The notes: generated by a model not told the origin, from the letters alone. Counted from the stretch's first letter, positions 1 to 8,519 are shown. The stretch is DNA of 35,042 nt from Nitrospira sp. (GCA_005116815.1 SWDR01000017.1:1-35042); one strand, 5' to 3'. Program-made: numbers and translations.

Positions 1-992
1 GTGTCGTAGGGAATATCGTAGGACACCCCGGGAGGGAAGTTCTTGGCCAGCTCATCCATCTGCGCGCGTGCGCGACGGATCGTGTCCAGCGCGTTCGCCC
101 CGGGAGAAAGAAACGTCAAAATAAACGTCGTGGGCTTGCTGTTCCAGCGCCCCTCAAGGGCATAGGACTGGGCACCCAGTTCGATGCGGGCCACGTCCTT
201 CAGCCGAACCGTGGAGCCGTCCGGCAATGCACGCACGATCAGTTCCTCGAAATCCTTTACATCGGTCAGTCGGCCCTTCGTGATGATCGGAATCGTCAGC
301 TCGGTGCCCTTCGGCGCCGGTTCCCGCCCGATGGTCCCGGCCGGATAATCTCGATTCTGCTCTCGAATGATGGCCGCGATGTCGGTCGGCACGAGACCCA
401 GCTTCGCCATGTGCAAGGGATTGAGGATGATCCGCATGCTGTAATTCTGCTGTCCGAATACCAGCGCATCCCCCACGCCCTTGACGCGCTTCAGATCGTC
501 GACCAACCGAAGCGTGGCATAGTTCGAGAGGAAGACCGCATCATGGCGGGGATCCGTGGACTTCAGGACCATGACTGCGACGAGGTCCGGGGACACCTTC
601 TTAACGGTGACACCCTGCCGGATGACTTCCGTCGGCAATTGCGGCTCAGCGAGCTTTTCACGGTTCTGGGTTTGGACCTGAGCGATGTCAGGATCGGTGC
701 CGATCTCAAACGTCAGCTTGATCGTGACGTGGCCGTCGTTGCTGCTGGTGGAATCGAAATAGAGGAGGTTGTCGATACCTGGAAGTGTCACCTCGATCGG
801 CCGAGCGACCGATTCGGCGGCGACTTCCGCGCTGGCGCCGGGGTAATCCGCATCGATCTGCACGACCGGCGGGGTAATCTCCGGAAACTGGGCGACCGGC
901 AGGAACTGCAGCGCAAGCAGGCCCATCACCACAATGACAATGGAGACCACCGACGCAAGAATAGGCCTGTCGATAAAGACGTGCGACGTCAC
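1..992 (-). CDS. RND (HAE1/AcrB-type) multidrug efflux permease, N-terminal part, cut by window edge
   Basis: Inner-membrane proton-driven drug pump of the AcrB/MexF type, working with an adaptor and an outer-membrane channel. Only about 330 codons lie in the window; the family has about 1050. I chose the GTG at 992, 13 nt after the adaptor stop codon, because the translation then opens with FIDRPILASVVSIVIVV, the family's typical first transmembrane helix, followed by QFPEITPPVVQIDADYPGA, the start of the first periplasmic porter domain. The remaining visible sequence fits the PN1/PN2 porter subdomains (for example GVGDALVFG and RLKDVARIELGAQ). It is the downstream partner of the adaptor gene, so the two form an efflux operon. 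The substrate cannot be read from this part. Confidence 0.93.
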   Translation of the reverse strand, partial: MTSHVFIDRPILASVVSIVIVVMGLLALQFLPVAQFPEITPPVVQIDADYPGASAEVAAESVARPIEVTLPGIDNLLYFDSTSSNDGHVTIKLTFEIGTDPDIAQVQTQNREKLAEPQLPTEVIRQGVTVKKVSPDLVAVMVLKSTDPRHDAVFLSNYATLRLVDDLKRVKGVGDALVFGQQNYSMRIILNPLHMAKLGLVPTDIAAIIREQNRDYPAGTIGREPAPKGTELTIPIITKGRLTDVKDFEELIVRALPDGSTVRLKDVARIELGAQSYALEGRWNSKPTTFILTFLSPGANALDTIRRARAQMDELAKNFPPGVSYDIPYD

Positions 993-1005
993 AAGCTATC
1001 TATCC

Positions 1006-2190
1006 TTATTGAGAGGTGGGAGGAGTGACGTCCGTGGCCGGGACATTCGTCCCTCCCCAGGGAATGGCCTTCACCGGAGCGCCGGGACCGATCTTCATCA
1101 GCCCATTCACCACCACGCGATCGCCCTGGCTAAGGCCGCTGTCGATGAGCCACTGGTCCCCTTTCCAGTCGGACGCGGCGACGTCGCGAATGGCGATCTT
1201 CTCGTCTTGATTCACCACATAGACAAAAGGACCCTGCGGCCCCTGTAACACAGCGCGTTGAGGAATGAGGATCGCATCCGTCTTCGTATCGCCGGTAAAT
1301 CGCACCTTCACAAATTGCCCCGGGAGAAGACTGCGCTGGGGGTTGGGAAAGGTGATTCTCGTTTGGCGCGAGCCGGTCTCCGTTCGCAAGCCTGGCTCCA
1401 GGAGATCGAGCACCCCTTCATGCGCATACGCCGAGCCATCCATCAGTGTGAGCTGGCCTCGTAACTGGTAGACCCCCGGATGGGTGATTTTCTTCGACTC
1501 GATGTCCCGCCGCCGCTTGAGGATAAACGTCTCCGGCACACTCACGACCACATACATCGGGTCGACGCGATGGACCACCGTCAATAAATCCGTTTGCGCA
1601 GAAACCAGGCGCCCTTCGTAGTAGCGGCTCCGCTCGATCAATCCCGTAATGGGAGCCGTAATCAGCGTATTGTCGAGATCAAACTGCGCCTTGGTCAATT
1701 CCGCCTTCGCCCCTTGCAGCAGCGCTTTGGCGGTGAGGTCGCCGGCCACAGCATCGTCGACATCTTTCTGACTCACCGCCTGTTCTGCCAGAAGCGGTTT
1801 CACACGCGCCAGATCCTGTCTCGCCTGCACCAGCCTCGCGTCCGCCTCGGCAATCTTGGCTTTCGCGATCGCCACGGCGGCTTGGAACGGAACGGGATCG
1901 ATTTGATAGAGGCGGTCGCCCTTCTTGACGTCACGCCCTTCCTGATAGAGCACGGCCTTCAACAGGCCGGTTACTTGCGAACGGATCTCCACCGGACGCG
2001 AGGCCTCGGCTTGCCCGATAAATTCCGGTTCGTCCGGGATCGTCTGACGAACCACCGTCATCACCTCGACTTGCGAGACCTGAGGAGCCGGGGCGGATCC
2101 CGCATCTTGTTTACAGCCAACGGGCACAGCCAACAAAACAGCCGCAAGCCCATAGGACACGATATGTGGAGCCGTATGTTTTGTTACCAT
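1006..2190 (-). CDS. RND efflux periplasmic adaptor (membrane fusion protein, AcrA/MexE type)
   Basis: Periplasmic adaptor that bridges the RND pump to an outer-membrane channel. The product is about 394 aa, normal for the family. The N-terminus has a lipoprotein-like signal: hydrophobic residues 10-24 followed by PVGC with Cys26, so it is probably lipid-anchored although Pro at -3 is not ideal. The order after that is a barrel-sandwich strand (residues about 60-100, with VEIRSQVTGLL), an alpha-helical hairpin (about 100-160), the second lipoyl half (LITAPITGLIERS) and a beta-barrel with membrane-proximal domain to the end. The reading frame opens at a TTG at 2196, but the ATG at 2190 is the likelier start. 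The permease gene begins 13 nt downstream. Confidence 0.93.
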   Translation of the reverse strand: MVTKHTAPHIVSYGLAAVLLAVPVGCKQDAGSAPAPQVSQVEVMTVVRQTIPDEPEFIGQAEASRPVEIRSQVTGLLKAVLYQEGRDVKKGDRLYQIDPVPFQAAVAIAKAKIAEADARLVQARQDLARVKPLLAEQAVSQKDVDDAVAGDLTAKALLQGAKAELTKAQFDLDNTLITAPITGLIERSRYYEGRLVSAQTDLLTVVHRVDPMYVVVSVPETFILKRRRDIESKKITHPGVYQLRGQLTLMDGSAYAHEGVLDLLEPGLRTETGSRQTRITFPNPQRSLLPGQFVKVRFTGDTKTDAILIPQRAVLQGPQGPFVYVVNQDEKIAIRDVAASDWKGDQWLIDSGLSQGDRVVVNGLMKIGPGAPVKAIPWGGTNVPATDVTPPTSQ

Positions 2191-2267
2191 GATCAAACCG
2201 ATTCCATTGTATAGGAGGCGCTCAGTCTACCTCTTTATGCACAGAGTTCTCTACATCCCACCTACGA

Positions 2268-2714
2268 TCAGAGCACAAGGGGCTTGATCGGCGACAGCAC
2301 CGCCGCCGGATCGTTCTTCCAGATCGATTCATCTGCGTCCACATACAACTCGATCTCATTCCCGTCCGGATCGCGCAGGTAGAGGCTTTGGCTCACCGTA
2401 TGATCGCTCATGCCGTCGATCGTGATCCCGGCCTGCTCCAGCTCGTGCTTCGCCGCGCGCAACTCGTCGAGACTGTCGCCGACTTTGATCCCGATGTGAT
2501 AGAGCCCGCGCCGGCGTCCTTCCAGCGGACCAGGCGCAGCACCGACCTGAATCAGCAGCAGTTCATGATGGGTCCGTCCGGAGGTCAGCGCTGCCGCCGC
2601 CCCGTTGAAAATCCGCCCAACCTCCTTGAAACCCAACAGATCCCGATAGAAGGCGAGGGACTGCTGCAGATCTGTCACGTAGAACACGACATGGCCGAGA
2701 TAGTGAGCCCTCAT
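2268..2714 (-). CDS. VOC (glyoxalase/extradiol dioxygenase-like) metalloprotein
   Basis: A 148-aa vicinal-oxygen-chelate fold protein with two beta-alpha-beta-beta-beta modules. Expected metal ligands are present: His8 (GHVVFYVTD), His73 (LYHIGIKVG) and Glu122 (NEIELYVD), so a divalent metal site looks intact. The motif RDPDGNEIELY near the end is typical of glyoxalase, fosfomycin-resistance and catechol-dioxygenase relatives. The family spans lyases, isomerases and dioxygenases, so the reaction cannot be named. It is the last gene of the minus-strand redox cluster, about 60 nt after the Rieske-flavodoxin gene, and differs from the other VOC protein in the cluster, which lacks the final Glu ligand. 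Confidence 0.85.
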   Translation of the reverse strand: MRAHYLGHVVFYVTDLQQSLAFYRDLLGFKEVGRIFNGAAAALTSGRTHHELLLIQVGAAPGPLEGRRRGLYHIGIKVGDSLDELRAAKHELEQAGITIDGMSDHTVSQSLYLRDPDGNEIELYVDADESIWKNDPAAVLSPIKPLVL

Positions 2715-2774
2715 TCCTATACCCCACAGATAGGAGACGCGATTCGTAACATATAATCTGTCTATGCCGATGAC

Positions 2775-3881
2775 TTACCCGGTCGGCTCACTATCGAGCT
2801 GATGGGCCTTCCGCCCGCCACGGGCGAGCGGATGTTCAGGAAGCTGACCGCCGATCATGAGCTTGGCCAAATCCGCAGCGCGGACAACGAGTTCTTGTGC
2901 CCCTTTTCGAAGTTCCTGGCTGTTCTGTACTTCTTTGACGTTCCGTTCCATGTCCTCCGCGCTCCAACCACGGGAATGCGCGATGAACGGGAACTGCGGA
3001 AACTGGCAGCCGACTTCGGCAAAAAAGGTCATGAGTTGCCCGGCCACCCCCTGGACGTTATCTTGCCCGCCCATGATGATGAATGCTGCCACCTTGTTCT
3101 TCAACAAGTGTGTATTCGCGATGGTCTCCTGATTCTGGATGCAGTTCATCCGCTCGACCATCTTGTAATAGAGGCTGCTCGCGTTGCCCCAGCGGATCGG
3201 AGTGGATATCAAAATCACATCGGCCCAATGCACGATCGCTTCGTACACACGGTCGAGCTGGTCCGTCGGATCCATCTGCGTGATCGAACAGGGCCAGGTA
3301 CAGGCCTGGGCCGATTTGGAATAGAAGCCTTCGCACGGGCGAAAGTTCAACTCGCGGAGCTTAATACATTGCGTCTCCAGCTTCAGCACGGTCCGGGCAT
3401 GATCCAGCGCCACCTCCAGCATCGCGTCGGAGGTGCTGTACCGGGGATGCTCCGTTGTCATCGCCGTCGTCGAGATCCCCACGACGCGGATCGGACCTGC
3501 CTGGCGCACCACGGGACGTGCGAGCGGATGGGGCTCGTGCTTCTGTTTCTTGCGTTTCGTCGCCGAAGCGAGATCCACATAGAGCCGGCCGTTCTCCACT
3601 TTGGTCGCATAAGCTGGAACCTGATCCTGTTCGTACCCCGGTTCTCCTTGACCGGTCTTGCGATGAAACTTCCAGTAGTGCCAGGGGCAGACCACATAGT
3701 CGCCGTCGACCGTGCCCTCACCCAATGGCCCACCGACATGATTGCAGACCCCGGAAATCGCGGCAAAGGAACCGTCTTTATAGGTCAACGCGATGGTCGT
3801 CTTCCCTGAAGAGACTTCTTGCAGAGGCTTCTTCTTCAGCTCTTCAACGCTTCCAATGTCTGTCCATTGTCTGTCCGGCAT
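2775..3881 (-). CDS. Rieske [2Fe-2S] domain fused to an NAD(P)H-dependent FMN reductase (flavodoxin-like) domain
   Basis: Two-domain redox protein of 368 aa. Residues about 5-105 form a Rieske ferredoxin domain: the cluster ligands CNH (Cys46, His48) and CPWH (Cys65, His68) are all present, with the GGPLGEG loop between them. A linker rich in Lys/Pro (about 110-125) leads to a flavodoxin-like domain (about 130-340) of the NADPH-dependent FMN reductase class, with GISTTA near the phosphate-binding position and STPIRWGNAS in the flavin region. The likely role is electron transfer from NAD(P)H through flavin to the 2Fe-2S centre and an unknown acceptor. Start: a GTG at 3884 precedes the ATG at 3881; the ATG has GAGGGAG six bases upstream. 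It sits between the SnoaL-like and VOC genes. Confidence 0.88.
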   Translation of the reverse strand: MPDRQWTDIGSVEELKKKPLQEVSSGKTTIALTYKDGSFAAISGVCNHVGGPLGEGTVDGDYVVCPWHYWKFHRKTGQGEPGYEQDQVPAYATKVENGRLYVDLASATKRKKQKHEPHPLARPVVRQAGPIRVVGISTTAMTTEHPRYSTSDAMLEVALDHARTVLKLETQCIKLRELNFRPCEGFYSKSAQACTWPCSITQMDPTDQLDRVYEAIVHWADVILISTPIRWGNASSLYYKMVERMNCIQNQETIANTHLLKNKVAAFIIMGGQDNVQGVAGQLMTFFAEVGCQFPQFPFIAHSRGWSAEDMERNVKEVQNSQELRKGAQELVVRAADLAKLMIGGQLPEHPLARGGRKAHQLDSEPTG

Positions 3882-3914
3882 CACAGGCTCCCTCGGTGAT
3901 GAGATCTCAGTGCC

Positions 3915-4286
3915 TTACTTGCTCGCACCACTATCGTAATAGAACCGCTCGTGGATGATCTTGCCGTTCTTCCACTTCGCCACCACCACTTGCTCCATAT
4001 GGACCGGCTGGCCGCTGGTCGCAATGAAGTCCATATTGCATTCGTAGAAGGTTGCGTCATCACCCACAGCCTGAGCCGTCACGTTGAATCCTTTCCACTC
4101 CTTGACGCCGCTCATGAACTGCTTTTCCCGCTCGATATTTGCCGTCTGACCTATCGTTGGAGGATTGGCGTTCTCCTGCATCTTTACGTCCTTATCATAA
4201 AACTCCGTGACTGCTTCGATGATCTTGCCCTGACGGATGTAGCCCAACAGATCGCTCAGCCGCTGTTGTAGATTCGCTGTGCTCAT
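3915..4286 (-). CDS. SnoaL/NTF2-like protein
   Basis: A 123-aa alpha+beta cone-fold protein of the SnoaL-like/NTF2-like kind: amphipathic helices (residues 1-30), a short FYDKDVKMQENA segment, then a curved beta sheet ending in VVVAKWKNGKIIHERFYYD. That closing motif is very typical of SnoaL-like ketosteroid isomerase relatives. Start chosen at 4286 because an AAAGGAG ribosome site lies just upstream and because the ATG overlaps the TGA of the VOC gene (ATGA), giving translational coupling. Such proteins act as isomerases, cyclases or simple ligand binders; no specific reaction can be assigned. The conserved cluster context suggests it handles an intermediate of the same small-molecule pathway. 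Confidence 0.85.
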   Translation of the reverse strand: MSTANLQQRLSDLLGYIRQGKIIEAVTEFYDKDVKMQENANPPTIGQTANIEREKQFMSGVKEWKGFNVTAQAVGDDATFYECNMDFIATSGQPVHMEQVVVAKWKNGKIIHERFYYDSGASK

Positions 4287-4717
4287 GATTGTTTCTCCTT
4301 TCGAGGTTTGCTCGTGAATGTAATCCCGGCCTTCTGCACTTCCTGATAGGGGAGGAGCCAGACCAGCGATTCGTCGCTGAGATCGCCAACCTGAATACGG
4401 TTTCCCCAGGGATCGCGGAAGTCGCACCGAAAACCCGGCCGCATCTTCAGTTTATATTTGCTCATCAACTTACGCCGGACTTCTTTGATCTGCTTGGCAT
4501 CCCGGACCATCAGACCGAAATGTTTCACACGGTCCGGCTGCAATGTCTCTACTTCAAAGATCGCCATGAATTGATGCTCACCCAGCTTGCACCAGGCTGC
4601 GCCTTCGCCACCGGTGAGCATCGTCAAACCAAAGACATCGGCATAAAACTGCACCGCCTTCTTGGCATCGGTCACTTCGATCACGATATGGTTACAGCCA
4701 TAAACTTGGACTGCCAC
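4283..4717 (-). CDS. VOC family protein (possible incomplete metal site)
   Basis: A 144-aa vicinal-oxygen-chelate fold protein. The first ligand position is His10 (CNHIVIEVTD) and the third is His66 (VKHFGLMV), but the usual final Glu is Gln109 (GNRIQVGDL), so the metal site may be altered or the protein may be a non-catalytic binder. The start is a GTG at 4717 that overlaps the TAG of the upstream FrnE-like gene by one base; the end overlaps the SnoaL-like gene by ATGA. Tight overlaps on both sides show one transcription and translation unit. The Lys/Arg-rich C-terminal tail (SKPRKEK) is unstructured. Confidence 0.83.
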   Translation of the reverse strand: MAVQVYGCNHIVIEVTDAKKAVQFYADVFGLTMLTGGEGAAWCKLGEHQFMAIFEVETLQPDRVKHFGLMVRDAKQIKEVRRKLMSKYKLKMRPGFRCDFRDPWGNRIQVGDLSDESLVWLLPYQEVQKAGITFTSKPRKEKQS

Positions 4718-5376
4718 TACGCACCTGCCTTTCTTGTCAGCTGATCCACTTCGACCTTCTTGAAGGCTGCGACGAATCGATCCGGGGGCTGCGCGCCGGA
4801 TAACGCATAGGTCCCGTTCAGCAGGAAATATGGGACGCTGCGAATACCAAGCCGATGTCCCGCCGATTCCTCAGCCTTCACCTCTGCCGTTCCATCCTGA
4901 CCTTCGAAAAACGGCTCGGCCTTAAGCCCGGCACGTTCAGCCAACTGTGCAAGGACGGAGAGCGAGCCGATATCCACACCCTCTTCGAAGTAGCCCTTGA
5001 AGAGCGAGTCAACTATGGCGTTTTGGCATCCCTCTTGTCCCGCATACCAAATCAGCCGATGGGCCAGGAAGGTATTGGGCGTCCGCACAATCTTGCCGAA
5101 CGCAAAGGCAATCTGCTCCTCAGCGCCGGCCGCGAGCACATGTTCTTCCATCTGGCGAAACGCGTCCAAGCTTCCGAACTTCGCTTCGAGATAGGCCGTA
5201 CGTTCAAGGCCTTCTTTCGGCATCGTCGGATTCAGTTGAAACGGCCGCCAGGTGATCGCCGGCTGTACCAGATCCTTCGAGTCACTCAGTGCCCGCTCCA
5301 ACCGACGTTTCCCCACATAACACCAGGGACAGACGACATCGGAATAGACCTCGATCATGAGGGTCCGATCGCTCAT
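4717..5376 (-). CDS. DsbA-family oxidoreductase, FrnE-like (2-hydroxychromene-2-carboxylate isomerase/disulfide isomerase fold)
   Basis: A 219-aa thioredoxin-fold protein with a helical insertion. The active-site motif CPWC is at residues 16-19 in [13 protein letters not shown], and the cis-proline loop is in [11 protein letters not shown], both as in FrnE. There is no signal peptide, so it is cytoplasmic. FrnE proteins are thiol-disulfide oxidoreductases; close relatives are glutathione-dependent isomerases of aromatic catabolism. The start at 5376 is chosen over the longer frame (to 5481) because it lies where the family begins and forms an ATGA overlap with the end of the upstream truncated gyrB frame. 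It heads the redox/VOC cluster. Confidence 0.88.
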   Translation of the reverse strand: MSDRTLMIEVYSDVVCPWCYVGKRRLERALSDSKDLVQPAITWRPFQLNPTMPKEGLERTAYLEAKFGSLDAFRQMEEHVLAAGAEEQIAFAFGKIVRTPNTFLAHRLIWYAGQEGCQNAIVDSLFKGYFEEGVDIGSLSVLAQLAERAGLKAEPFFEGQDGTAEVKAEESAGHRLGIRSVPYFLLNGTYALSGAQPPDRFVAAFKKVEVDQLTRKAGA

Positions 5377-5891
5377 GACAGATGCCCCATCTTGCCTGCT
5401 TGATAATCGTTTACAGCTTGAACCATCAGGAAGCGCATGTAATGCTCTTCGCCGGCGCGCCAGATGCGCAGATCGAGCCATTCGCTGAGCGCGTTCACCA
5501 CCGAAACGCCAACGCCGTGGAGTCCGCCGGAGACCGTGTAGGCGCCCTGCTCGAATTTGCCGCCAGCATGCAACACCGTCAGCGCGACTTCGGCAGCGGA
5601 CTTTTTTTGCGTGGAATGCATCCCGGTCGGAATGCCGCGGCCGTTATCCACGACCGTGACGCTCCCATCGATATGGATCGTCACCTCGATCGTCTCGCCG
5701 AATCCCGCCATATGTTCATCGACGCTGTTGTCGACAACTTCATAGACGAGGTGATGGAGGCCGTCCGCACCGGTACTGCCGATGTACATCGCCGGACGCT
5801 TCCGCACGGCATCCAGGCCTTCCAGCACTTTGATTTGGTCCGCGCCGTAACTCTCGGATTTCGGTGTGGTCTCGTTCTCGTTACTGGCCAT
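5373..5891 (-). pseudogene. gyrB: Truncated DNA gyrase subunit B with a foreign 18-residue tail
   Basis: Residues 1-154 are plainly the start of GyrB, the ATPase subunit of DNA gyrase: [32 protein letters not shown] (Glu/Asn of the GHKL Bergerat fold), VVDNGRGIP (ADP-contact motif) and [14 protein letters not shown]. After HYMRF the frame switches to 18 residues (LMVQAV...GHLS) unlike GyrB and stops at 5373. Normal GyrB is about 800-850 aa, so the rest of the ATPase domain, the transducer and the TOPRIM domain are missing. A good ribosome site (GGGAG) precedes the ATG at 5891. The position after dnaN is the standard one for gyrB. The fragment cannot be a functional gyrase subunit; an intact copy must exist elsewhere if this sequence is correct. 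Confidence 0.85.
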
Positions 5892-5939
5892 CAGTCTCCC
5901 GTTTCAATACAGCCCTTGGCTCTCTGCGCTCAGCGACCG

Positions 5940-5960
5940 ACCTGACGGCTGATCGCTGAT
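5940..5960. repeat. Short 7-bp-period repeat between dnaN and gyrB (three CTGAY units)
   Basis: CTGAC, CTGAT and CTGAT begin at 5942, 5949 and 5956, exactly seven bases apart. The sequence also contributes to a weak hairpin (TCAGCGA at 5930-5936 with TCGCTGA at 5953-5959). It belongs with the similar arrays at 9790-9817 and 18975-18994. Confidence 0.5.
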
Positions 5961-5973
5961 GGCTAGGGCTCAG

Positions 5974-7101
5974 CTAGATTTTAATTGGCATCACGACGCA
6001 CTTGAAGCCGGGACTGTCTGACTCCTGGATCAAACAGGGGCTCAGCGGATTGTCCATTTGCAGAGAAATCGTCTCTCCGTCCATGACTCCAAGCACATCC
6101 AACAAGTAGCGGGCATTGAACCCGGTGTTCAACGCTTCCCCCTCATACTGTGCCGCCAGCTCTTCGGTCGCTTCTCCAAAATCTGGATTGCTGGAGAACA
6201 GCGTCATCTGTCCGGAGACAAACGAGACCTTCACCGCGTTCGCCTTATCGCGCGACAAGACGGAGACACGCCGGAGCGCACTTTCCAACTCGTTGCGGTT
6301 GACCCCGATCTTCCTGCCACTCTCTTTTGGGACCACTTGCTGATAGTTCGGGTAGTTCCCCTCCATCAGCCGCGAGGTCAGCAGCAGTCCGCTCTTCCGG
6401 AAGATCATGAGGTTTTTGGTGAACCCGATCAAGGGCTCGCCTTCGCCGCCTTCCTCCAGAAGACGCTGCATCTCATGCGCGGCTTTCTTCGGAATGATGG
6501 CTTTGATCTCTTGCGGAGCGCCCTTGGCCCCCGGCATGCCAACTTCCTGTTCGGCTACCGCCAACCGGTGTCCATCGGTGCCGACCAGGCGCAAGATCGT
6601 TTTCTTCTCCGACGTGATGAGGGTCACCAACAGCCCGTTGAGGATGTAGCGCGCGTCATTGTCTCCGGCCGCAAAGAGGGTCTTGCGAATCAGCTCTAAG
6701 AAGCCGGCCCCGGCGAGAGGAATGAGCCCTTCCCGTTCGATCGTGGGCAACGCGGGATAGTCGGTGCTGGGGAGGCCGACAATCTTGAATTGGCTCTTGC
6801 CTGCCTGAATCGTCGTCCAGTTATTGTCACCGGAGGTGATATCGATGTCGCTGACGTTCAGCTCCTTGATGATCTCATAGAGCTTCCGGGCAGAGACCGT
6901 GACCCCTCCGGGCTTCTCGACGGTGGCCTTATAGAGCCCGCGCATGCCGATCTCGAGGTCGGTGGCGACGATCTCCACCCCCTCCTGCTTCGCCTCGATC
7001 AAAATGTTCGAGAGGATCGGCATCGTGTTGCGCTTCTCGACAACACCTTGGACCCGCTGGAGGCCCGTCAAGAGTTCCACTCGTCCCATACGTAATTTCA
7101 T
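5974..7101 (-). CDS. dnaN: DNA polymerase III beta subunit (sliding clamp)
   Basis: Ring-shaped processivity clamp that tethers DNA polymerase III to DNA. The product is 375 aa, the usual length, with three repeated clamp domains. Recognisable stretches are VEKRNTMPILSNILIEA near the N-terminus, GTDGHRLAVAE in the second domain and the C-terminal CVVMPIKI that ends nearly all DnaN proteins. I chose the ATG at 7101 (MKLRMGRVELL); the longer frame from 7122 starts at a TTG inside the ribosome-site region and would add seven unlikely residues. It follows dnaA by about 25 nt and is probably cotranscribed with it. Confidence 0.97.
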   Translation of the reverse strand: MKLRMGRVELLTGLQRVQGVVEKRNTMPILSNILIEAKQEGVEIVATDLEIGMRGLYKATVEKPGGVTVSARKLYEIIKELNVSDIDITSGDNNWTTIQAGKSQFKIVGLPSTDYPALPTIEREGLIPLAGAGFLELIRKTLFAAGDNDARYILNGLLVTLITSEKKTILRLVGTDGHRLAVAEQEVGMPGAKGAPQEIKAIIPKKAAHEMQRLLEEGGEGEPLIGFTKNLMIFRKSGLLLTSRLMEGNYPNYQQVVPKESGRKIGVNRNELESALRRVSVLSRDKANAVKVSFVSGQMTLFSSNPDFGEATEELAAQYEGEALNTGFNARYLLDVLGVMDGETISLQMDNPLSPCLIQESDSPGFKCVVMPIKI

Positions 7102-7126
7102 AGTCTCTTCTCCCTCACCCAACCGC

Positions 7127-8491
7127 TCATGCTCGTAGAATCTGTTCCTTCAAGCTGTCCAACGTGGCGCTCAATGCACTGTCGAGGTCTTTGGCTTTGA
7201 TAACCTGTTTGCAGGCATGAATGATCGTCGTATGGTCTTTGCCTCCGAACTGCCGCCCGATCTCGGGATAGGAGGAGTCCGTGAGTTCCCGACAGAGATA
7301 CATGGCAATCTGCCTTGGGTGGACCAACGTTTTACTCCGGCGACGGGACTTCAGGTCGGAGATCTTCACATGGAAGCGCGCGCCCACCGTTTCCTGAATA
7401 TCGTCCATCGACACGATCTTTTTCTTGGTGCCGATCAGATCCCGAAGCACCGTCTTTGCCATCTCCAGCGTGATCGTTTGGCCGGTGAGCGACGCATAGG
7501 CGCCGAGGCGCACCAGTGAACCTTCCAGCTCGCGAATATTGCTCTTCATCGTGGTCGCGAGAAACTGGACGACATCTTCCGGCAACGACACGCCGTCGTC
7601 CTCGGACTTTTTCCGCAAGATGGCAATGCGCGTCTCCACATCCGGCGGCTGAAGATCCGCGATCAGGCCCCATTCAAAGCGCGACCGCAGCCGTTCTTCG
7701 ATATCGGGCATGTCTTTCGGAAAACGGTCGCTCGAAAGGACCAACTGCTTATGCGCTTCGTAGAGGGCATTGAACGTATGGAAGAATTCCTCCTGCGTCC
7801 GTTCCTTGCCCGCCAGGAACTGAATGTCGTCGATCATCAACATATCGATATGACGATACCGCTTCCGCAGGTCCATCATCTTGTCGTATCGAATGGAGTT
7901 GATGACCTCGTTCGTAAACTGCTCGGTCGTCAAATAGGCAATGCGAAGATCGGTCCGCTCCGCCACATAATTTCCAATGGCATTCAAGAGGTGGGTTTTC
8001 CCAAGCCCGGTCTCGCCGTAGATAAACAAGGGGTTGTAGGCTTTGGCCGGCTGTTCGGCGACCGCCATACAAGCGGCATGGGCAAACTGATTTCCGGCAC
8101 CCACGACGAAATTCTTGAATGTGTACTTGGGATTAAGCTGGATACCCCGTTTCGGCCTGGTTACGGTACTTTGACGACTAGGCGTCGGCGTAGTCCCGTT
8201 TTCAGGCAGCTTTGCCACCGGTTTATGAAAGATGGAGAAGGTGATCGCCGTTTCTTCCCCACCTCGGGCGGCCGAGAGTGCCTCAACCAGGAGGGGTCCG
8301 TAGTGCTGGCTTAACCAATCACCAAAAAACTTATTGGGAACGCCAAGTTGCGCAGTAGAATCTTCAATATGCTCGAGGTGAATCGGCGTAAACCAGGTAT
8401 CGTACACCTGTTTTGGCACTTTCCCTTGAATAGAAGCCAAGGCGTCTTGCCACACATTCACAAGAGTCATAATTTCTGTATCATTCTTCAT
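7127..8491 (-). CDS. dnaA: Chromosomal replication initiator protein DnaA
   Basis: Initiator that binds DnaA boxes and melts the origin. 454 aa with the standard order: domain I (1-85, VWQDALASIQGKVPKQVYDTWF), a short linker (about 90-120), AAA+ domain III with Walker A GETGLGKTH and Walker B MLMIDDIQF, and the DNA-binding domain IV with REIAMYLCRELT and the signature GRQFGGKDHTTIIHA. Start at 8491 (ATG); a second in-frame ATG at 8470 (MTLVNVWQ) is possible. Two perfect DnaA boxes lie 9-28 bases upstream of the start, which suggests autoregulation and marks oriC. Confidence 0.97.
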   Translation of the reverse strand: MKNDTEIMTLVNVWQDALASIQGKVPKQVYDTWFTPIHLEHIEDSTAQLGVPNKFFGDWLSQHYGPLLVEALSAARGGEETAITFSIFHKPVAKLPENGTTPTPSRQSTVTRPKRGIQLNPKYTFKNFVVGAGNQFAHAACMAVAEQPAKAYNPLFIYGETGLGKTHLLNAIGNYVAERTDLRIAYLTTEQFTNEVINSIRYDKMMDLRKRYRHIDMLMIDDIQFLAGKERTQEEFFHTFNALYEAHKQLVLSSDRFPKDMPDIEERLRSRFEWGLIADLQPPDVETRIAILRKKSEDDGVSLPEDVVQFLATTMKSNIRELEGSLVRLGAYASLTGQTITLEMAKTVLRDLIGTKKKIVSMDDIQETVGARFHVKISDLKSRRRSKTLVHPRQIAMYLCRELTDSSYPEIGRQFGGKDHTTIIHACKQVIKAKDLDSALSATLDSLKEQILRA

Positions 8492-8499
8492 ACACAGAC

Positions 8500-8508
8500 T
8501 TATTCACA
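8500..8508 (+). promoter_or_regulatory. DnaA box, perfect consensus (TTATTCACA)
   Basis: Exact match to TTATNCACA on the plus strand, two bases from a second perfect box of opposite orientation. The pair lies directly upstream of the dnaA start codon, so it can serve both origin binding and dnaA autoregulation. Confidence 0.85.
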
Positions 8509-8510
8509 CC

Positions 8511-8519
8511 TGTGGATAA
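8511..8519 (-). promoter_or_regulatory. DnaA box, perfect consensus (TTATCCACA)
   Basis: Exact match to the strongest DnaA box when read on the minus strand (TGTGGATAA on the plus strand). It forms an inverted pair with the box at 8500-8508. Confidence 0.88.
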
